A DNA stretch of 64,000 bases from Owenia fusiformis (GCA_903813345.2 CAIIXF020000012.1:21280184-21344183); one strand, 5' to 3'. Numbered from the stretch's first letter, positions 11,254 to 24,030 are shown. The notes: generated by a model from the letters alone, not told the origin. A program made the numbers and translations.

Positions 11254-13142
11254 TACGTTGATATAAGATGTCCTCCAAATTGCTTCAATTGTTTTGCAAT
11301 CGATTTCAAAAGAAAAATCGAATAGGCTAATTGGCTTGTTACGGTGCCTTCTTATATTGATCCCATTTACCGGAAAGGTTACTATTCAATTCAGCGCATT
11401 AAAGATGTAGATGATTTTGGTTTATAAAATTCACATGCGTGTTGACAGTTCAGAATGCTGGATGTTGTCCGAGTATGACATGAAAGCTATCCATGTATAG
11501 GATGTTGTCTTGCATTTAATAAGTGCTGCGTTGTGATTGGTCGGTGGTGTTTGTTTGAGAGCTTTCGTGCACCCCGTGAGATGCGGTGCAACCCGTAAAC
11601 CAAAAGCGATCTCTGTTCTAGCTTTTAACCAGGAAATATTGGTTCCATGTGCTAGTTTGTACAAGTACTATGAGAAAGTGTTTCTATTATGAGCGATATT
11701 TCTGTATTTTTGTGCACCCCGTTGATATTGGTTAAAACATTTTGAATTCCCCTGGTCTAGGGTATCATTCATTTATATATGAGGGAATAAAATCTGATTG
11801 GTCAGTGGTATCATATTATCGGATCGGAGATGATGTTATGTTACGCCCAGTTTACATAACTATTGAATCGTGTTAAGTAATATTCCTAATTCAACAAAAA
11901 TCGTTAAGATAAATACCCGCTGGTCATAATTCAATGCACAACAATCCGGGACAACAACGTTCTACCCGTATCTTATTTTAGATTACACATCTTTCAAGGG
12001 TCTCCTTTCAAGAGCACAACAAATGAATTCCAATCATTTAGAAATGTGACTAAAGTATATAATTTGAGGTCAGGAAAATACCACACGCTTTTGTTGCCAT
12101 GCTACGGCTGAGCGACAGGATCCCTCAATAGTACTCTGTGGTAGTATCTGATATAATCATAATATCCACCTCAAAAACATATTAATTTTCAAATGTCTAA
12201 TTCCTTAGACTCCAAAATGAATGAGGTTCCCGGAGTTTCATCCTCCTAAGCAGGTATCCAGAATCCGTACCTCCTTCTTCCCCGGTAAAAAGAAAGAATA
12301 TATTCTGGATTTTGAAGCCCTGTGATCAGAGGATGCCGGAGTTTTGAATTTATATATGTCGCAATAGTGCAACCAACCATATGGGACTTTTTTACTCCAA
12401 TTGGATGATTATTTTAATGATAAGGACATTCACACACTGACACGTGAACAAATGTTCTCAGAACATCCCAAAAGCTGACACCAAATTGTGAAATTTATAG
12501 AAATTACTCCACTTAGGGGAAAATAGGAAGAACAGAAAAGAACAGCAGTTGTGTAGATGAAAAAAACTTCATCAACTCGTATTTATTTTAAAATGTCCAC
12601 TGAAGCATAAATACATAATACGTCGGATTTGACAATAAAGTGAAATGGTTTGAACATTGGATTTGGGAAGAGTTTGTTAAGAAAATCTGAAAAACGTATG
12701 TAAAGAAGATACAATTGCCATTTTAATTTTTTAATAATTTCTATATGTTACGTATTGTGCCATCGTATGGTTTGCATTGGCAGATTCCTCAAGCTTTTAT
12801 TCTAACGCGACTTTTCCAAATAGCACGTTGGATTCATCTGAAAAGACCCGTGCAAAGTACCAATAGCTTAGCTCTATATCCCCTCCTTATCTGTTAATAA
12901 GCTTATATCATCGTTGAAATAACGCAATATGTGAATAATTGGATTAAAATCATCGTCATTGTTGTAGAAATTCTCAGAAACAACATTTTCCTATCATTTA
13001 AGTATATTATACCAAAATGTATATCGGCGTAACCAATCTCGACCAGTACCCTTCCAGCTTCTTGCAAGATTTGGTATGCGGGCAAATTTTATTTAAATGT
13101 AGACTACTAGAAAATCATAAGTATATCCAGAGGCCCATTGTA
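11254..13142. other. Upstream region of the Lhx1/5-like gene
   Basis: No coding feature recognised. Any proximal promoter of the minus-strand gene would lie just right of 11253. Small open frames here have no family resemblance. Confidence 0.5.
11421..11426 (-). promoter_or_regulatory. Candidate TATA box for the Lhx1/5-like gene
   Basis: TATAAA on the minus strand in the context attttataaacc, about 168 nt before the proposed ATG, which would give a 5' UTR of about 140 nt. The hexamer is frequent in A+T-rich DNA, so this is only a position to test. Confidence 0.2.
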
Positions 13143-13340
13143 CAGGGTGAGCCAAAAAAGGTAACCCAAACAAATGTTAATACTATATCTAGTAACTCCT
13201 CCATCCAGCATGATTTTTAAGATCATATTTGGAAATTAAACCTTATTCAATGTTCTTTCATTCTATATGAGTTTCATTGGGCTAATTTCAATGGTCACGA
13301 TTTTGTGCATGCTCAAAATACGGAAACATGCCAAAATCAG
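13143..13340 (+). repeat. Family C mariner-type end (single terminus)
   Basis: After TA at 13141-13142 the sequence reads cagggtgagccaaaaaaggt, nearly identical to the left end of the element at 22798. No inverted partner is visible nearby, so this is a solitary or decayed copy. A downstream ggtcacgatt block also recurs near 22910. Confidence 0.55.
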
Positions 13341-14589
13341 AACACAGTTATTGAAAAAGAAACATCTAAGAGCACGCTCGATCATAAGGAATCCCCTCGC
13401 CCAATGAATAATCTAAACAGTGACATATCAATTAAAATGTATATATGTATCTGATCTAACACACAAACTATTTAAGGAATTGCATTGATTTATTAGGAAA
13501 GAGTCCAAAATAATTTATTCTGTCCGTTTTATTTTGTTTTCCTTCCATTATATGATCAAAGCGTTTGTGCAAACAGCAAGATCAACAACATTCAAACGTG
13601 AGCCTACTTATGACTGAAGTAAATAAAAACAACCAAGATAATAAGTAAACAATCCCTAGGTGTATTCCTCGCAGGAAGGAACATGTCTAGACCGTAAATC
13701 AGATCAGCTCCTGTAATCATCCCTTTGATCCATAATTCAAACCCCTCTGACGTACCTGAATTAAACATTATGATTGCGATTGGTACCTTTAAAAGTTGGT
13801 GCATATCGATTGAATAAATACAATCATATATACCGTGATGGGATGGGAGGAAGGTGTCTGGACAGCTGTCTTATTATAACATGTTTGATGCTCATTAGTG
13901 AGATCGTTAATTAGTCTCATAAGTGATCCAAAGAAGACTGTGACTTTGATCAGTCGACAAGATCCCGCAAATTGTTGAGCCAATATGATAGCAAATAAGG
14001 GTTAGCATTTTCATTGTTGAGTCTTACATCAAGTCCCCTGTTTTATTCCCACTTCCAGTTGATCAGCCTGTATGTTTAAATTGTGTGGGGCCTCAATTAG
14101 TGGGCCTTTTTGGGCATTACTTGACCTTTTTGGGCCTATTTATTTTAGGCCAACTTATCAAAAATGGACCTCAGCGCGGAAAATAGTTTTTCTGACTTGA
14201 AATGTGCCTCCCCCTCGTTAGTTTCTGGATCCGCCCAGATTCAGCCCTCTCATCACCAAGGGGTAAAATTAAGAAATCAATTATGTTTTTCAATCAAAAA
14301 ATGCTTTGACAATTGGTTTCTATTTTCAATCTTAAAGTCCATAAAAAGCCTGTGGTCTCGCCCATGGTCTAAGCAAAACAGTATATTAATTATGTTGTTT
14401 CAACTTCGTGGTTATGTTAATTTCTCTTTAAAATGTTCACATAAAAGAAACGATTTCTTTTTGAAATCATAATTTTTCATTGCGTTTTCATATAAAACAG
14501 GAGAGAATGTACTTCAATTGCACAAAGAATATATGTGTGTCTCTCCCCATGATCAATTGTGTGATTTTGCTTTTCTCCTAGGTTTACAT

Positions 14590-14671
14590 GTACCCTGTGC
14601 GTAGAGTCTAGTAATAAACTATAAGACGAAGCTCTCTTTTAAGAAGCGAAGACGAACGAATGCAAATGGTA
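14590..14671 (+). repeat. Family C internal fragment
   Basis: Shares agagtctag...ctctcttttaagaagc and aacgaatgcaaa with 26574-26655 and, in part, with 16363-16385 and 22855-22910. Dispersed decayed copies of one transposon family. Confidence 0.6.
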
Positions 14672-14744
14672 GTTTATATGAGGGTGGGAGCAGAGGAGGA
14701 TGTTGGTATGTGAAAATGTATAGTTTCAGAATGCCTACATGCCT

Positions 14745-14925
14745 GTAGCCAGGGGGAGGGGTCGAGCGAACCCCCCCCCAAATCCTTTCAAAATCATGCA
14801 GTTTTCACCATTCTGAGCACTTTTAAGTGATTTTGGCCATATTTGGACCAAACTTGTCAAACTGGAATTTTTCAAAGAGTGAACCCCCTTGGGAAATCCT
14901 GGCTACGGGTCTGGCCTATATGGAC
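14745..14925. repeat. Decayed inverted-repeat element (gtagccagg/cctggctac ends)
   Basis: The left side has cctgtagccagggg with a run of nine C just inside; the right side has ctggctacgggtctgg. A related ctggctacgcccctgg end occurs at 15690-15705. No coding content. Confidence 0.5.
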
Positions 14926-15411
14926 TGTTATGTCTAAGAAACTATTCATTGGAATCACTCGATATTAGACGTCATGCATGCTTGAGATGGGAATTCTAGA
15001 TGTATGAGTTAATATTGTAGGTGCGGCAATAGAGGTCAAAGGTCAAATATTTGGCTTGTTGGAATCTACTTAACCTTGGTATGTAGTGTATCACTTATTC
15101 CATTTGTTTAGATTGTGTGTGCTCCTTTGGAACTTATTACAGCATTGATAAGTATACTTAAAAGTACATATTTAAAAAGATAATAAGGTCAAAAGGGATA
15201 TGAAGATACCCAGTGTTAAGTCAATAATTAATATAGTTAATATTCTCTGGAGAAAATTTGGGTTCAAACTCTTTTGAGTTCATATTCTCTAAAGTATAAT
15301 TTGATATTGGATTAGTTACTGTAAATCATTTCTCTGGCAATAGGGATATTTGTCATTTTGAAATTGATTTCATAAAACTAGTAAATACCCTCCTAGGGAT
15401 GAACGGGTTAA

Positions 15412-15520
15412 TACAAATAAAACCATGAGATAGAAGAATAAAAGAGCTTGAACCCCCCCCCCCCCCCATAACCAATACAAATAAAACCATGAGATAGAAG
15501 AAGAAAAGAGGAGCTTGAAA
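15412..15520 (+). repeat. Direct repeat pair around a C15 run
   Basis: A block of about 45 bp (aatacaaataaaaccatgag...gagcttgaa) occurs twice, the copies separated by 15 consecutive C at 15453-15467. A local duplication next to a homopolymer, probably from slippage. Confidence 0.75.
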
Positions 15521-16611
15521 ATGCTTTTTATTTGAAGCTTCTAGCTCAATTTTGAAGGAAGTTGCATCAATTTTTGCAAAATTCAAAATAATTCTTATTT
15601 CTTTGGCTTGTATATGCCAGAATCGCCCCTCCCCTAACTGAAAACCTAATTATTTTGGCGATCGCACCCTGCCACTCCCCGACTGAAAGCTGGCTACGCC
15701 CCTGGTGTATATATGCGAATGCACGTTGAGAAGAACCTTATCTTATCCTATCCAAGAGTTTGAATTTCCTTCGATAAACTACTAGCATTTGGAATAAGAA
15801 AAACATGTCTGTCATGAACATAAGCCCCGCATAAGCCATTCATAATGACACTCAACGTTCTGCATTGTAAGGAATGTGCTATTGATGACTTGGTCTTAGC
15901 AGATGGACAGAGTAAGAGCTCCATGGTAACGTATCATGTGTCAATCAGCCAAAGCTTTTGACAGCAACAGGCGAATTATATCCCTTTTAAACACGTGCCA
16001 TTGCTTTTCCTTGGAGACAGCCGCGGGCTCTGAAGTCGTGTATAGAGATTAAAAGCCGATGGGACGTGTCTTATTACGTCGCGTGTGTAGCGTGTGACAG
16101 GACCCAGTTAACATTCCAATGAGGCCATGTTTACTTAGGGGAATTATTATTGTTATTTTTTCATAATTTGGATGTAGAATTTATTTTAAACTTTTACTCA
16201 GACCGTGAACCATTATGCATTTTCAGTACCGTCCAAACGGGTTTTTGGGGGTGCTACGAACCATTGTTAAAAAAATAATTGACAAATCCAACTCCAGTTA
16301 AGCATTGTTTAATATTCTTTCATTCAATAACCAAGTCTCATCGATCCATCTCGAACGGTCTACCCTGCGCGCAGAGTCTAGTTAAACAGGAGAGACTATA
16401 TCTTAAAATGGACATTTTGAGACTCATTTTGAAAAATGGGCTTCAGATTTTGAAATAATGTGACCTTTCTAAAGCAAGGCCCAAATTTTTCAAAGATGCA
16501 GGCCTGATTTGATTTATTTTCCGATGGAGTAACCCATGCACATAACTACATTGCATCTCCAGGCGCAAATCTTCTGAAGCGAAAAGTAGCATTTTCGAAA
16601 TTGCTAAAATA
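15521..16611. other. Intergenic stretch, no gene seen
   Basis: Contains only a decayed repeat end near 15600-15705 and a family C scrap (gcgcgcagagtctag) at 16363-16385. Confidence 0.5.
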
Positions 16612-17009
16612 CAAGGGTTGTTCAAAAAGTTTTGCACAAATATATCTAATTATGAAAATAAAAACCAATCTTGTTCATATTTGGTAAGTTTGTGCCCCCA
16701 TCTTATTCCCTTACACTGTCAAGTTTTCATGTATGTATGATTATTACTTAACATTTTATGGTTGCTATGGTAACCAAAGTGATGGCGTCACGGTCAATAT
16801 CATTTTTAAAGAGAAAACAAGTAATATATATAGCACCATATCACTTAACATGCCCAAATTTACTTACATAAACTATCAACTTCAAGTTAAGCAATATCTA
16901 GTATTGTTCTCGTGGCAAAAAATGAATCTTTCTTTTTTTCTTTTATTCTTTATTTCTACCCACACTTGTGAGTATAAAATAGTACATATATATACAATGA
17001 TAATACAGT

Positions 17010-17320
17010 TTAGTTTAATTCACTACCACCAATAATCTTCATCACAGAATATTTAAAATTTGACAACAAACTTTTAAATTTTAACATATTTGGTTGTCTA
17101 ATGAAGTACTGTAGTTATCTAGAAGTATTTTTCTGTCATCTTCAAAAAGTTTACATTCTAAAATATAATGGTACTCATCTCCTAGTCTGCTACATTTGGT
17201 ACACACTCTCTCTAACCTTGGTCTTTTTATGTATCTCCCTGTTTCTATAGGAAGATTATGATTTGAAGTTCTAAGTTTTGTTATATATAATCTAGTGCTT
17301 ATTGGTTGACATACTTAGGG
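17010..17320 (-). pseudogene. LINE ORF2 3' fragment (downstream part)
   Basis: The minus-strand frame reads TKLRTSNHNLPIETGRY, RPRLERVCTKC and then HYILEC, ending at a stop at 17010-17012. CX2CX7HX4C is the zinc-knuckle cluster at the end of many non-LTR ORF2 proteins, and LRTSNHNLPIETGR is a widely shared motif just before it. It probably belongs with the fragment at 21450-21800, from which it is separated by about 4.1 kb of inserted DNA. Confidence 0.75.
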
Positions 17321-17755
17321 TTCAAAAATAAAGAACAGGTCCATTTAACAGACTATTGGTCAACTTAGACTTTTTCCAAAAAAACTCATTCTTCCATTTA
17401 CTTTCAAAACCGATTGCAAGTTGTAGAAAAACCTTTTTTCTTGGGGTGTGCAACTTCAAAAAGTGGCATTGGTTTTCAGTTTCTTTGAAAAATTGGCAGT
17501 AAGAACCCCTATCACAAGGCTGTCTGAATATGGGTACACACTATGTTTACCATCAAAATGATATCAAAACTTATCATTACATAGAATTTATTATATTGAA
17601 CATATGGCATACAAGCATTCGGAGTACAACATTAAAAAATCTAGCTATGTATAAAGTTTACCAATGCAAATCTGGAAAACATTGTCATTTTTTGTTCACT
17701 TTGTTATCAAGTTTTAGCATGGTGCTCATTTCCTTTCGTTGAAAATTTAACCATC

Positions 17756-17848
17756 AGCCCACACTCCCATAAAAAGATATTAAAACTGTATAATGCAGAG
17801 ACTGTAAAGTAGCTTCTCTGCAAATATCATTTTTGTGGGAGTGTGGGC
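17756..17848. repeat. Nested hairpin, MITE-like
   Basis: Arms of about 26 bp (agcccacactccca...gatatta and inverse) enclose a loop that is itself an inverted repeat (gcagaga/tctctgc). Either strand would fold into a two-stem structure. Confidence 0.75.
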
Positions 17849-18165
17849 TCACCACTAAAACTTAACTTTTGTGATGAAAATAAGGCTGACTGGTTTATGT
17901 TTTCAATGTGGCTGCTAACCTGGGCATACATGTACACTACATAACTGCATGTACAAATTAGACCATTCAAAATTCATTATATGTTGGCATTCTGATGAAG
18001 GGCCTTTTATTAAAAACTACAAAGCCTTTATTTATTTAAAGGGGTTTATATATTATTTAATAGTGAAAATGCAACAACACTTAGTGGAAAAGCAAGTAAC
18101 ACCTCTTGATTCAGATGACCTTGTGAATGAAGACAATACTAAAGCTTATATACATGTAGTTTTTA

Positions 18166-20629
18166 TGTCACCACCAAAAGTGGTGACATATTGTTATGGT
18201 CTCCGTTTTTTTGTGACGGCGTCCGGCGGTTGGTGGTTGGCGTCCGGCGTCCGGCGGTTGGCGTCTGTAACAATTTCTTACAACTTCCTATAACTTAACA
18301 AATACTGTTTAGATTGACTTCAATTTTTTTCTAAATCATCTACATGTTCTCAGAAGTTCAAATCTGACTTAAGATTTGACATTTGACCTTCAATGACCTT
18401 CTCAAGGTCAAAAAGGTCTTTTTTCAACTTGCTTCACATTGACTCAATTTTTTTTCAAAATCATCTACATGTTCTCAGAAATTCAAATCTGACTTTAGAT
18501 TTGACATTTGACCTTCAAATCTGACTTTAGATTTGACACTTGACCTTCAATGACCTTCTCAAGGTCAAAAAAGGTCAAAAAGGTCTGTTTTCAACTTGCT
18601 TCAAATTGACTAAGAAATTTTTTCAAAATCATCTACGTGTTCTCAGAAATTCAAATCTGACTTTAGATTTGACTTAAGATTTGACATTTGACCTTCAATG
18701 ACCTTCTCAAAGTCAAAAAAGATCAAAAAGGTCTTTTTTCAACTTGCTTCAAATTGACTAAATTTTTTTTTCAAAATCATCTACATGTTCTCAGAAATTC
18801 AAATCTGACTTTAGATTTGACATTTGACCTTCAATGACCTTCTCAATGTCAAAAAAGGTCAAAAAGGTATTTTTTCATCTTGCTTCAAATTGACTAAATC
18901 TTTTTTTCAAAATCATCTACATGTTCTCAGAAATTCAAATATGACTTTAGATTTGACTTTAGATTTGACATTTGACCTTCAATGACCTTCTCAAGGTCAA
19001 AAAAGGTCAAAAAGGTCTTTTTTCAACTTGCTTCAAATTGACTAATTTTTTTTCAAAATCATCTACATGTTCTCAGAAATTCAAATCTGACTTTAGATTT
19101 GACATTTGACCTTTAATGACCTTCTCAAGGTCAAAAAAGGTCAAAAAGGTCTGTTTTCAACTTGCTTCAAATTGACCAAATATTTTTTTCAAAATCATCT
19201 ACATCTTTTCAGAAGTTCAAATTTGACTTTACAAGTTCTCAGAAGTTCAAATCTGACTTTAGATTTGACCTTTGACCTTCAATGACCTTCTCAAGGTCAA
19301 AAAGGTCTTTTTTCAACTTGCTTCAAATTGACTAATTTTTTTTTCAAAATCATCTACATGTTCTCAGAAGTTCAAATTTGACTTAAGATTTGACATTTGA
19401 CCTTCAATGACCTTCTCAAGGTCAAAAAGGTCTTTTTTCAACTTGCTTCACATTGACTCAATTTTTTTTCAAAATCATCTACATGTTCTCAGAAATTCAA
19501 ATCTGACTTTAGATTTGACATTTGACCTTCAAATCTGACTTTAGATTTGACATTTGACCTTCAATGACCTTCTCAAGGTCAAAAAAGGTCAAAAAGGTCT
19601 GTTTTCAACTTGCTTCAAATTGACTAAGAAATTTTTTCAAAATCATCTACGTGTTCTCAGAAATTCAAATCTGACTTTAGATTTGACTTAAGATTTGACA
19701 TTTGACCTTCAATGACCTTCTCAAAGTCAAAAAAGGTCAAAAAGGTCTTTTTTCAACTTGCTTCAAATTGACTAAATTCTTTTTTCAAAATCATCTACAT
19801 GTTCTCAGAAATTCAAATCTGACTTTAGATTTGACATTTGACCTTCAATGACCTTCTCAATGTCAAAAAAGGTCAAAAAGGTATTTTTTCATCTTGCTTC
19901 AAATTGACTAAATCTTTTTTTCAAAATCATCTACATGTTCTCAGAAATTCAAATATGACTTTAGATTTGACTTTAGATTTGACATTTGACCTTCAATGAC
20001 CTTCTCAAGGTCAAAAAAGGTCAAACAGGTCTTTTTTCAACTTGCTTCAAATTGACTAATTTTTTTTTCAAAATCATCTACATGTTCTCAGAAATTCAAA
20101 TCTGACTTTAGATTTGACATTTGACCTTTAATGACCTTCCCAAGGTCAAAAAAGGTCAAAAAGGTCTGTTTTCAACTTGCTTCAAATTGACCAAATTTTT
20201 TTTTCAAAATCATCTACATCTTTTCAGAAGTTCAAATTTGACTTTACAAGTTCTCAGAAGTTCAAATCTGACTTTAGATTTGACCTTTGACCTTCAATGA
20301 CCTTCTCAAGGTCAAAAAGGTCTTTTTTCAACTTGCTTCAAATTGACTAATTTTTTTTTCAAAATCATCTACATGTTCTCAGAAGTTCAAATCTGACTTT
20401 AGATTTGACATTTGACCTTCAATGACCTTTTCAAGGTCAAAAAGGTATTTTTTCAACTTGCTTCAAATTTACTTAATTTTTTTTCAAAATCATCTACATG
20501 TTCTCAGAAGTTCAAATCTGACTTTACATTTGACATTTGACCTTCAATGACCTTCTCAATGTCAAAAAAAGTCAAAGAGGTATTTTTTCAACTTGTTTTA
20601 AATTGACCAAATTGTTTTAGGTGGTGACA
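18166..20629. mobile_element. Inverted-repeat element carrying a long minisatellite
   Basis: Ends are tgtcaccacc and the inverse ggtggtgaca, with a second copy of the inverse end close to the left terminus (gtggtgacat at 18181-18190). After a g/c-rich cggcgtccggcg block comes about 2.3 kb of degenerate tandem repeat. No coding frame. The class is unknown; a non-autonomous DNA transposon is likely. Confidence 0.55.
18330..20615 (+). repeat. ~140-bp minisatellite rich in TGACCT/AGGTCA half-sites
   Basis: About sixteen copies of a unit containing catctacatgttctcagaa, a ctgactttagatttgac segment, tgaccttcaatgacct, and then aaggtca and aaaaaggtc repeats. Unit length varies from about 120 to 170 bp. 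A second tier is seen: landmarks such as cttcacattgactc (18433/19447) and taagaaattttttc (18611/19625) recur with an offset of about 1014 bp, so a block of seven or so units was duplicated as a whole. Confidence 0.9.
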
Positions 20630-21431
20630 TTTTGTCATGTTAATGCCTTGTTAATCAATCTTGAAACTCATTTCAATACAATATAATTCATGATCACAAT
20701 TCCCTCTGTCATTTATATGCATTACAAGTACATAGTAAATGGGAACTTTTTTTTCTGAAAACATAAATTAGTGACATTAATTATAAGTTTTTTTGAATGG
20801 CCTAAGTGTTTTTCTAAATAGGGAATAAGTAGAAATTATTTTAGGCAATCTTTTGAGTGTCATACCATTTATACATGATGTTGCCTTATATTTTATGATA
20901 TATATTGAAATACAAATATGGGAACTGCAAATTGGCAAATAACTTTAAAACTAAGTCTCCATACAGACATTTAATTTCAAATTGCAATGAAGATGCCTAT
21001 GGGCATCTACATTGGAAATGCCCATGTCATGGGCATTTAAAATAATAATCACATCCCAATTCTTAAAACATGCTTCTGTTAGAGTGTCAAAAGGCAACAA
21101 GAACATTCATTTTTGAAACAGGAAAATTTAGTCCCCCAAAAAATGCCCATAAGGGGATTTATTCTCAAGATTTTCATGTAATTGCTCGTGAGAATTTATT
21201 AAAAATATTTTTATTTCCAGTCACATGTCTTATTATCAGTCAAAGTCAAAACTAAGTCAATTGCTTTCATTTCTTGTATTAGAAAACGGCAAAATTTTGA
21301 TAAAAATAGCATCTTTCAAAGTTGACCTTTAAACCACCCTATTGTCAAATGTCAAAATTCTCAGAAATCACATTTTAAGTAATAAGTCATACTTCCTCTG
21401 CAATTCCATGTCAATATATACTTGTGTTGTA

Positions 21432-21452
21432 GGGGGGGGGGGGGGGGGGGGG
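21432..21452 (+). repeat. G21 homopolymer
   Basis: Twenty-one consecutive G interrupt the LINE remnant's frame and would read as a Pro run on the minus strand. It marks the edge of the recognisable upstream LINE fragment. Confidence 0.95.
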
Positions 21453-21800
21453 CTAAAAGAGGGGTTTACCGCCACCTGTCCTTTGTTCTTAACGTTAATA
21501 TATGTAAAATATGAAGTTTTAGATTTATCTAAGTCTGATAGCCATTGCTGTAGGAATTGATTTTTTAGTTTCCTCTTCACCATATGCTTCAACGCATCCC
21601 TTGATATAAACTCTTGTCTATTCCAAATATATGAAAATCCACAGTCATTTAAAATATTTTCTACTGTACTTAACCATGGTGAGCTGTATATCAATACTTC
21701 TCATCTTATTTTCTTTGGTAATGCCAAAGAATGACCGTAAACATACTCTTCAAACATCTTGAACAAATCACCTGATTTTATGACGTAATCAAAGTTCTCA
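21450..21800 (-). pseudogene. LINE ORF2 fragment (upstream part)
   Basis: The minus-strand frame includes SPWLSTVENILNDCGFSYIW, then a KRKLKNQFLQQW segment, resembling the region between the reverse-transcriptase core and the C-terminal zinc knuckle of LINEs. A few codons further upstream (FEEYVYGHSLALPKK) appear related but contain a stop. It is the 5' neighbour of 17010-17320. Confidence 0.6.
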
Positions 21801-22460
21801 TACAAATTCATGAAATATTGTGAGCATATGACTCAATGTAATAAAATTGAGGTAGAAAACATTGATAGAATACATGTTAAAGAATGGAAAAACAGTATTA
21901 CTAAAGTTAAAATCATTCATGCATTAAGACATTGCATACAATGACTCCTATAGGCATTGCTAAGTATTCCAAGATGGAATTAGACAAAGGGGAAATGTAT
22001 TGCAGATAGCTGTAGTTATCAGAAGGCTTGACACCCTATAGGTAGGATCGATGGTTCAGACATGGTTTCAAAGACTGGTGGACAGAATGCTACAAGTAAT
22101 GCATTACTGCAACAGAAGACTACATAAGAAATCTATATTTTGATTGATTATAAATCAATTATAACATAACCTGCTGGTCATTAACAGAACTTTCGCAAAG
22201 AACAAAGATTGACCGAATAATTTCAGCCTTTCAAGGCATTCACAAATTAATTCAATTTAATGGCGTCATATGGACCATGGAACCATTGGTTCACATTTTA
22301 AAGTCAATGTATCTCGATAAGTACAGTGTGTATGGTCCTGAAATTTCAGATATGGATGTAAGATAGGTGATACTATATCTGTAGAAAGAAATTTCGTATA
22401 AAAATAATAAAATCTCTTCTCTTGGGAAGCATTCGTGCAAAACTTTTCAAACGACCCTTG

Positions 22461-22797
22461 TAGCTACAAAAGATTATCCTATGGATCAGTGATTAAAATA
22501 GTTACCTAAATATTTTGATAAATAGGTAATCTGAAATCATAGTACGACATTCTTATATCTCTCATCCAGATTTATGGTAAAGTGTGCCCAAGAAGAAAGT
22601 CGGGCTCCCGATGGACATGCCCATACTGTAATAATACCTCGATGGATCAAGATGGGACACGCCAAGGGTGAGCGAACCTGTTCTTTGAAGAACTGTATCT
22701 TCGATGTTACTATTTTAGAAGGTACTGTTCAAAATATTTGACCTTACATAACAAATTGGTCTCCTATAGCAATGTTGTATTTCTTAATAATTTTGTA
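22461..22797. other. Spacer between two mariner-ended elements
   Basis: No feature recognised. Confidence 0.5.
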
Positions 22798-23265
22798 CAG
22801 GGTGAGCCCAAAAAGGTAACATAAACAAATGGTAATAACTCGGTCATTAAGCATGGGTTTAAGGTCTCTTTTAAGAAGCTAAGTTGGACGAATGCAAAGG
22901 GTACGAACGGTCACGATTGTATGGCTATTTTATCCTGTGTAATTATCTTTCTTTTAATTTCTTGTTTCAACATTTTGATGATTGTAGAGTTGTTCGTGTA
23001 GCCACTGGAAAATAAAATCGAAACGGCAACGTATACGTACAAATTGCCCATATGCAAGCACATGTAGCTTCCTCTTCAGTGTTTGTTTAGACTACACCAC
23101 AGTATGTGATAAGCCATTGGTAGCTGGTTTCCTGATATATTATACATATTTTGATCAAGCTCGTTTGGTAAGATAGTCGGAGCTAAAACATGCATGACAT
23201 ACATCATCTTCTTCAGAAAGAATTCTACTTTCTTAATTACTATTCTTACTACTGAAATCAAAATT

Positions 23266-24030
23266 ACCAGCTTAGTATGGTAATAGACACGAGTATAATG
23301 ATTCCCGTTGTGACTAACGTGAAAGGATCGGTATCGATCTATGGTGAACTGAATTCAACAATGTTTTTCTCCTAAACGACGTACCAATTATTGAAAACAT
23401 TCTGTAAAAATCACGGTATTTTATATGTAATGTTGAATGATTAACAACAATTTAATGCAAAAATTATTTAGAAATATTTTATATAACTGTTTTTGTTAAC
23501 ATTTTTTGTTTTTTAGTGCAATTGTTTTTGCTCCTTTCTACCAATTCTTGAGAATGAAATAAAATGTCTTTCCGAACCTCGTTGGAACAAAATAGCATAT
23601 ACAACATATCTCTAGACCTCTCAATATTATAGTCATACAAAGGAATATTTGGTTGATTTAAAAAAAAGTATTCAAAAACTTAAAACAAAATCCCCCCAAG
23701 ATAGATAAAAATCAAGATTAACCTTTTATTTCATTAACAAGATACTTTTTTTAATCAACCTATATTTCCTTTGTACAATTACAATATTGAGAGACCTAAA
23801 CATATTGTGTTAATGTCGTTTTGTTCCAATGAGGTTCGGAAAGATGTTTCATTTCACTCTGGAAACATGATACCAAGAACAAAACAAGTGTTTGATGTGT
23901 TTTCTAAAACAATATAGATGAAAGTATATAATTATATATTTTTCAAATTATATTGTTACCATTCAAAAGATGACCATTAAATTGACGATGTGTAAATTTT
24001 TAGATTTTTTTATGACTGGTTTAAGGGAAC
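23266..24030. mobile_element. Family A inverted-repeat element (copy 2, right end truncated)
   Basis: Carries the ggtatcgat...gaactgaattcaacaatg block and, in inverse, the gactggttta block. The inner part is a long imperfect palindrome: aaaatgtctttccgaacctc near 23562 against gaggttcggaaagatgtttc near 23831. The segment 23266-23510 is almost identical to 31165-31410. Confidence 0.65.

Larger units (their letters stand above)
16612..22460. mobile_element. Mariner-ended element with nested insertions
   Basis: The left end caagggttgttcaaaaagtt (after TA at 16610-16611) is matched by the inverted right end (gcaaaacttttcaaacgacccttg) before TA at 22461-22462. At 5.8 kb it is far longer than a mariner. 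The excess is explained by a LINE remnant (17010-17320 plus 21450-21800) and the minisatellite-bearing element at 18166-20629. No transposase frame of its own is recognised. The two ends could in principle belong to two elements, but their similarity and orientation favour one. Confidence 0.6.
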
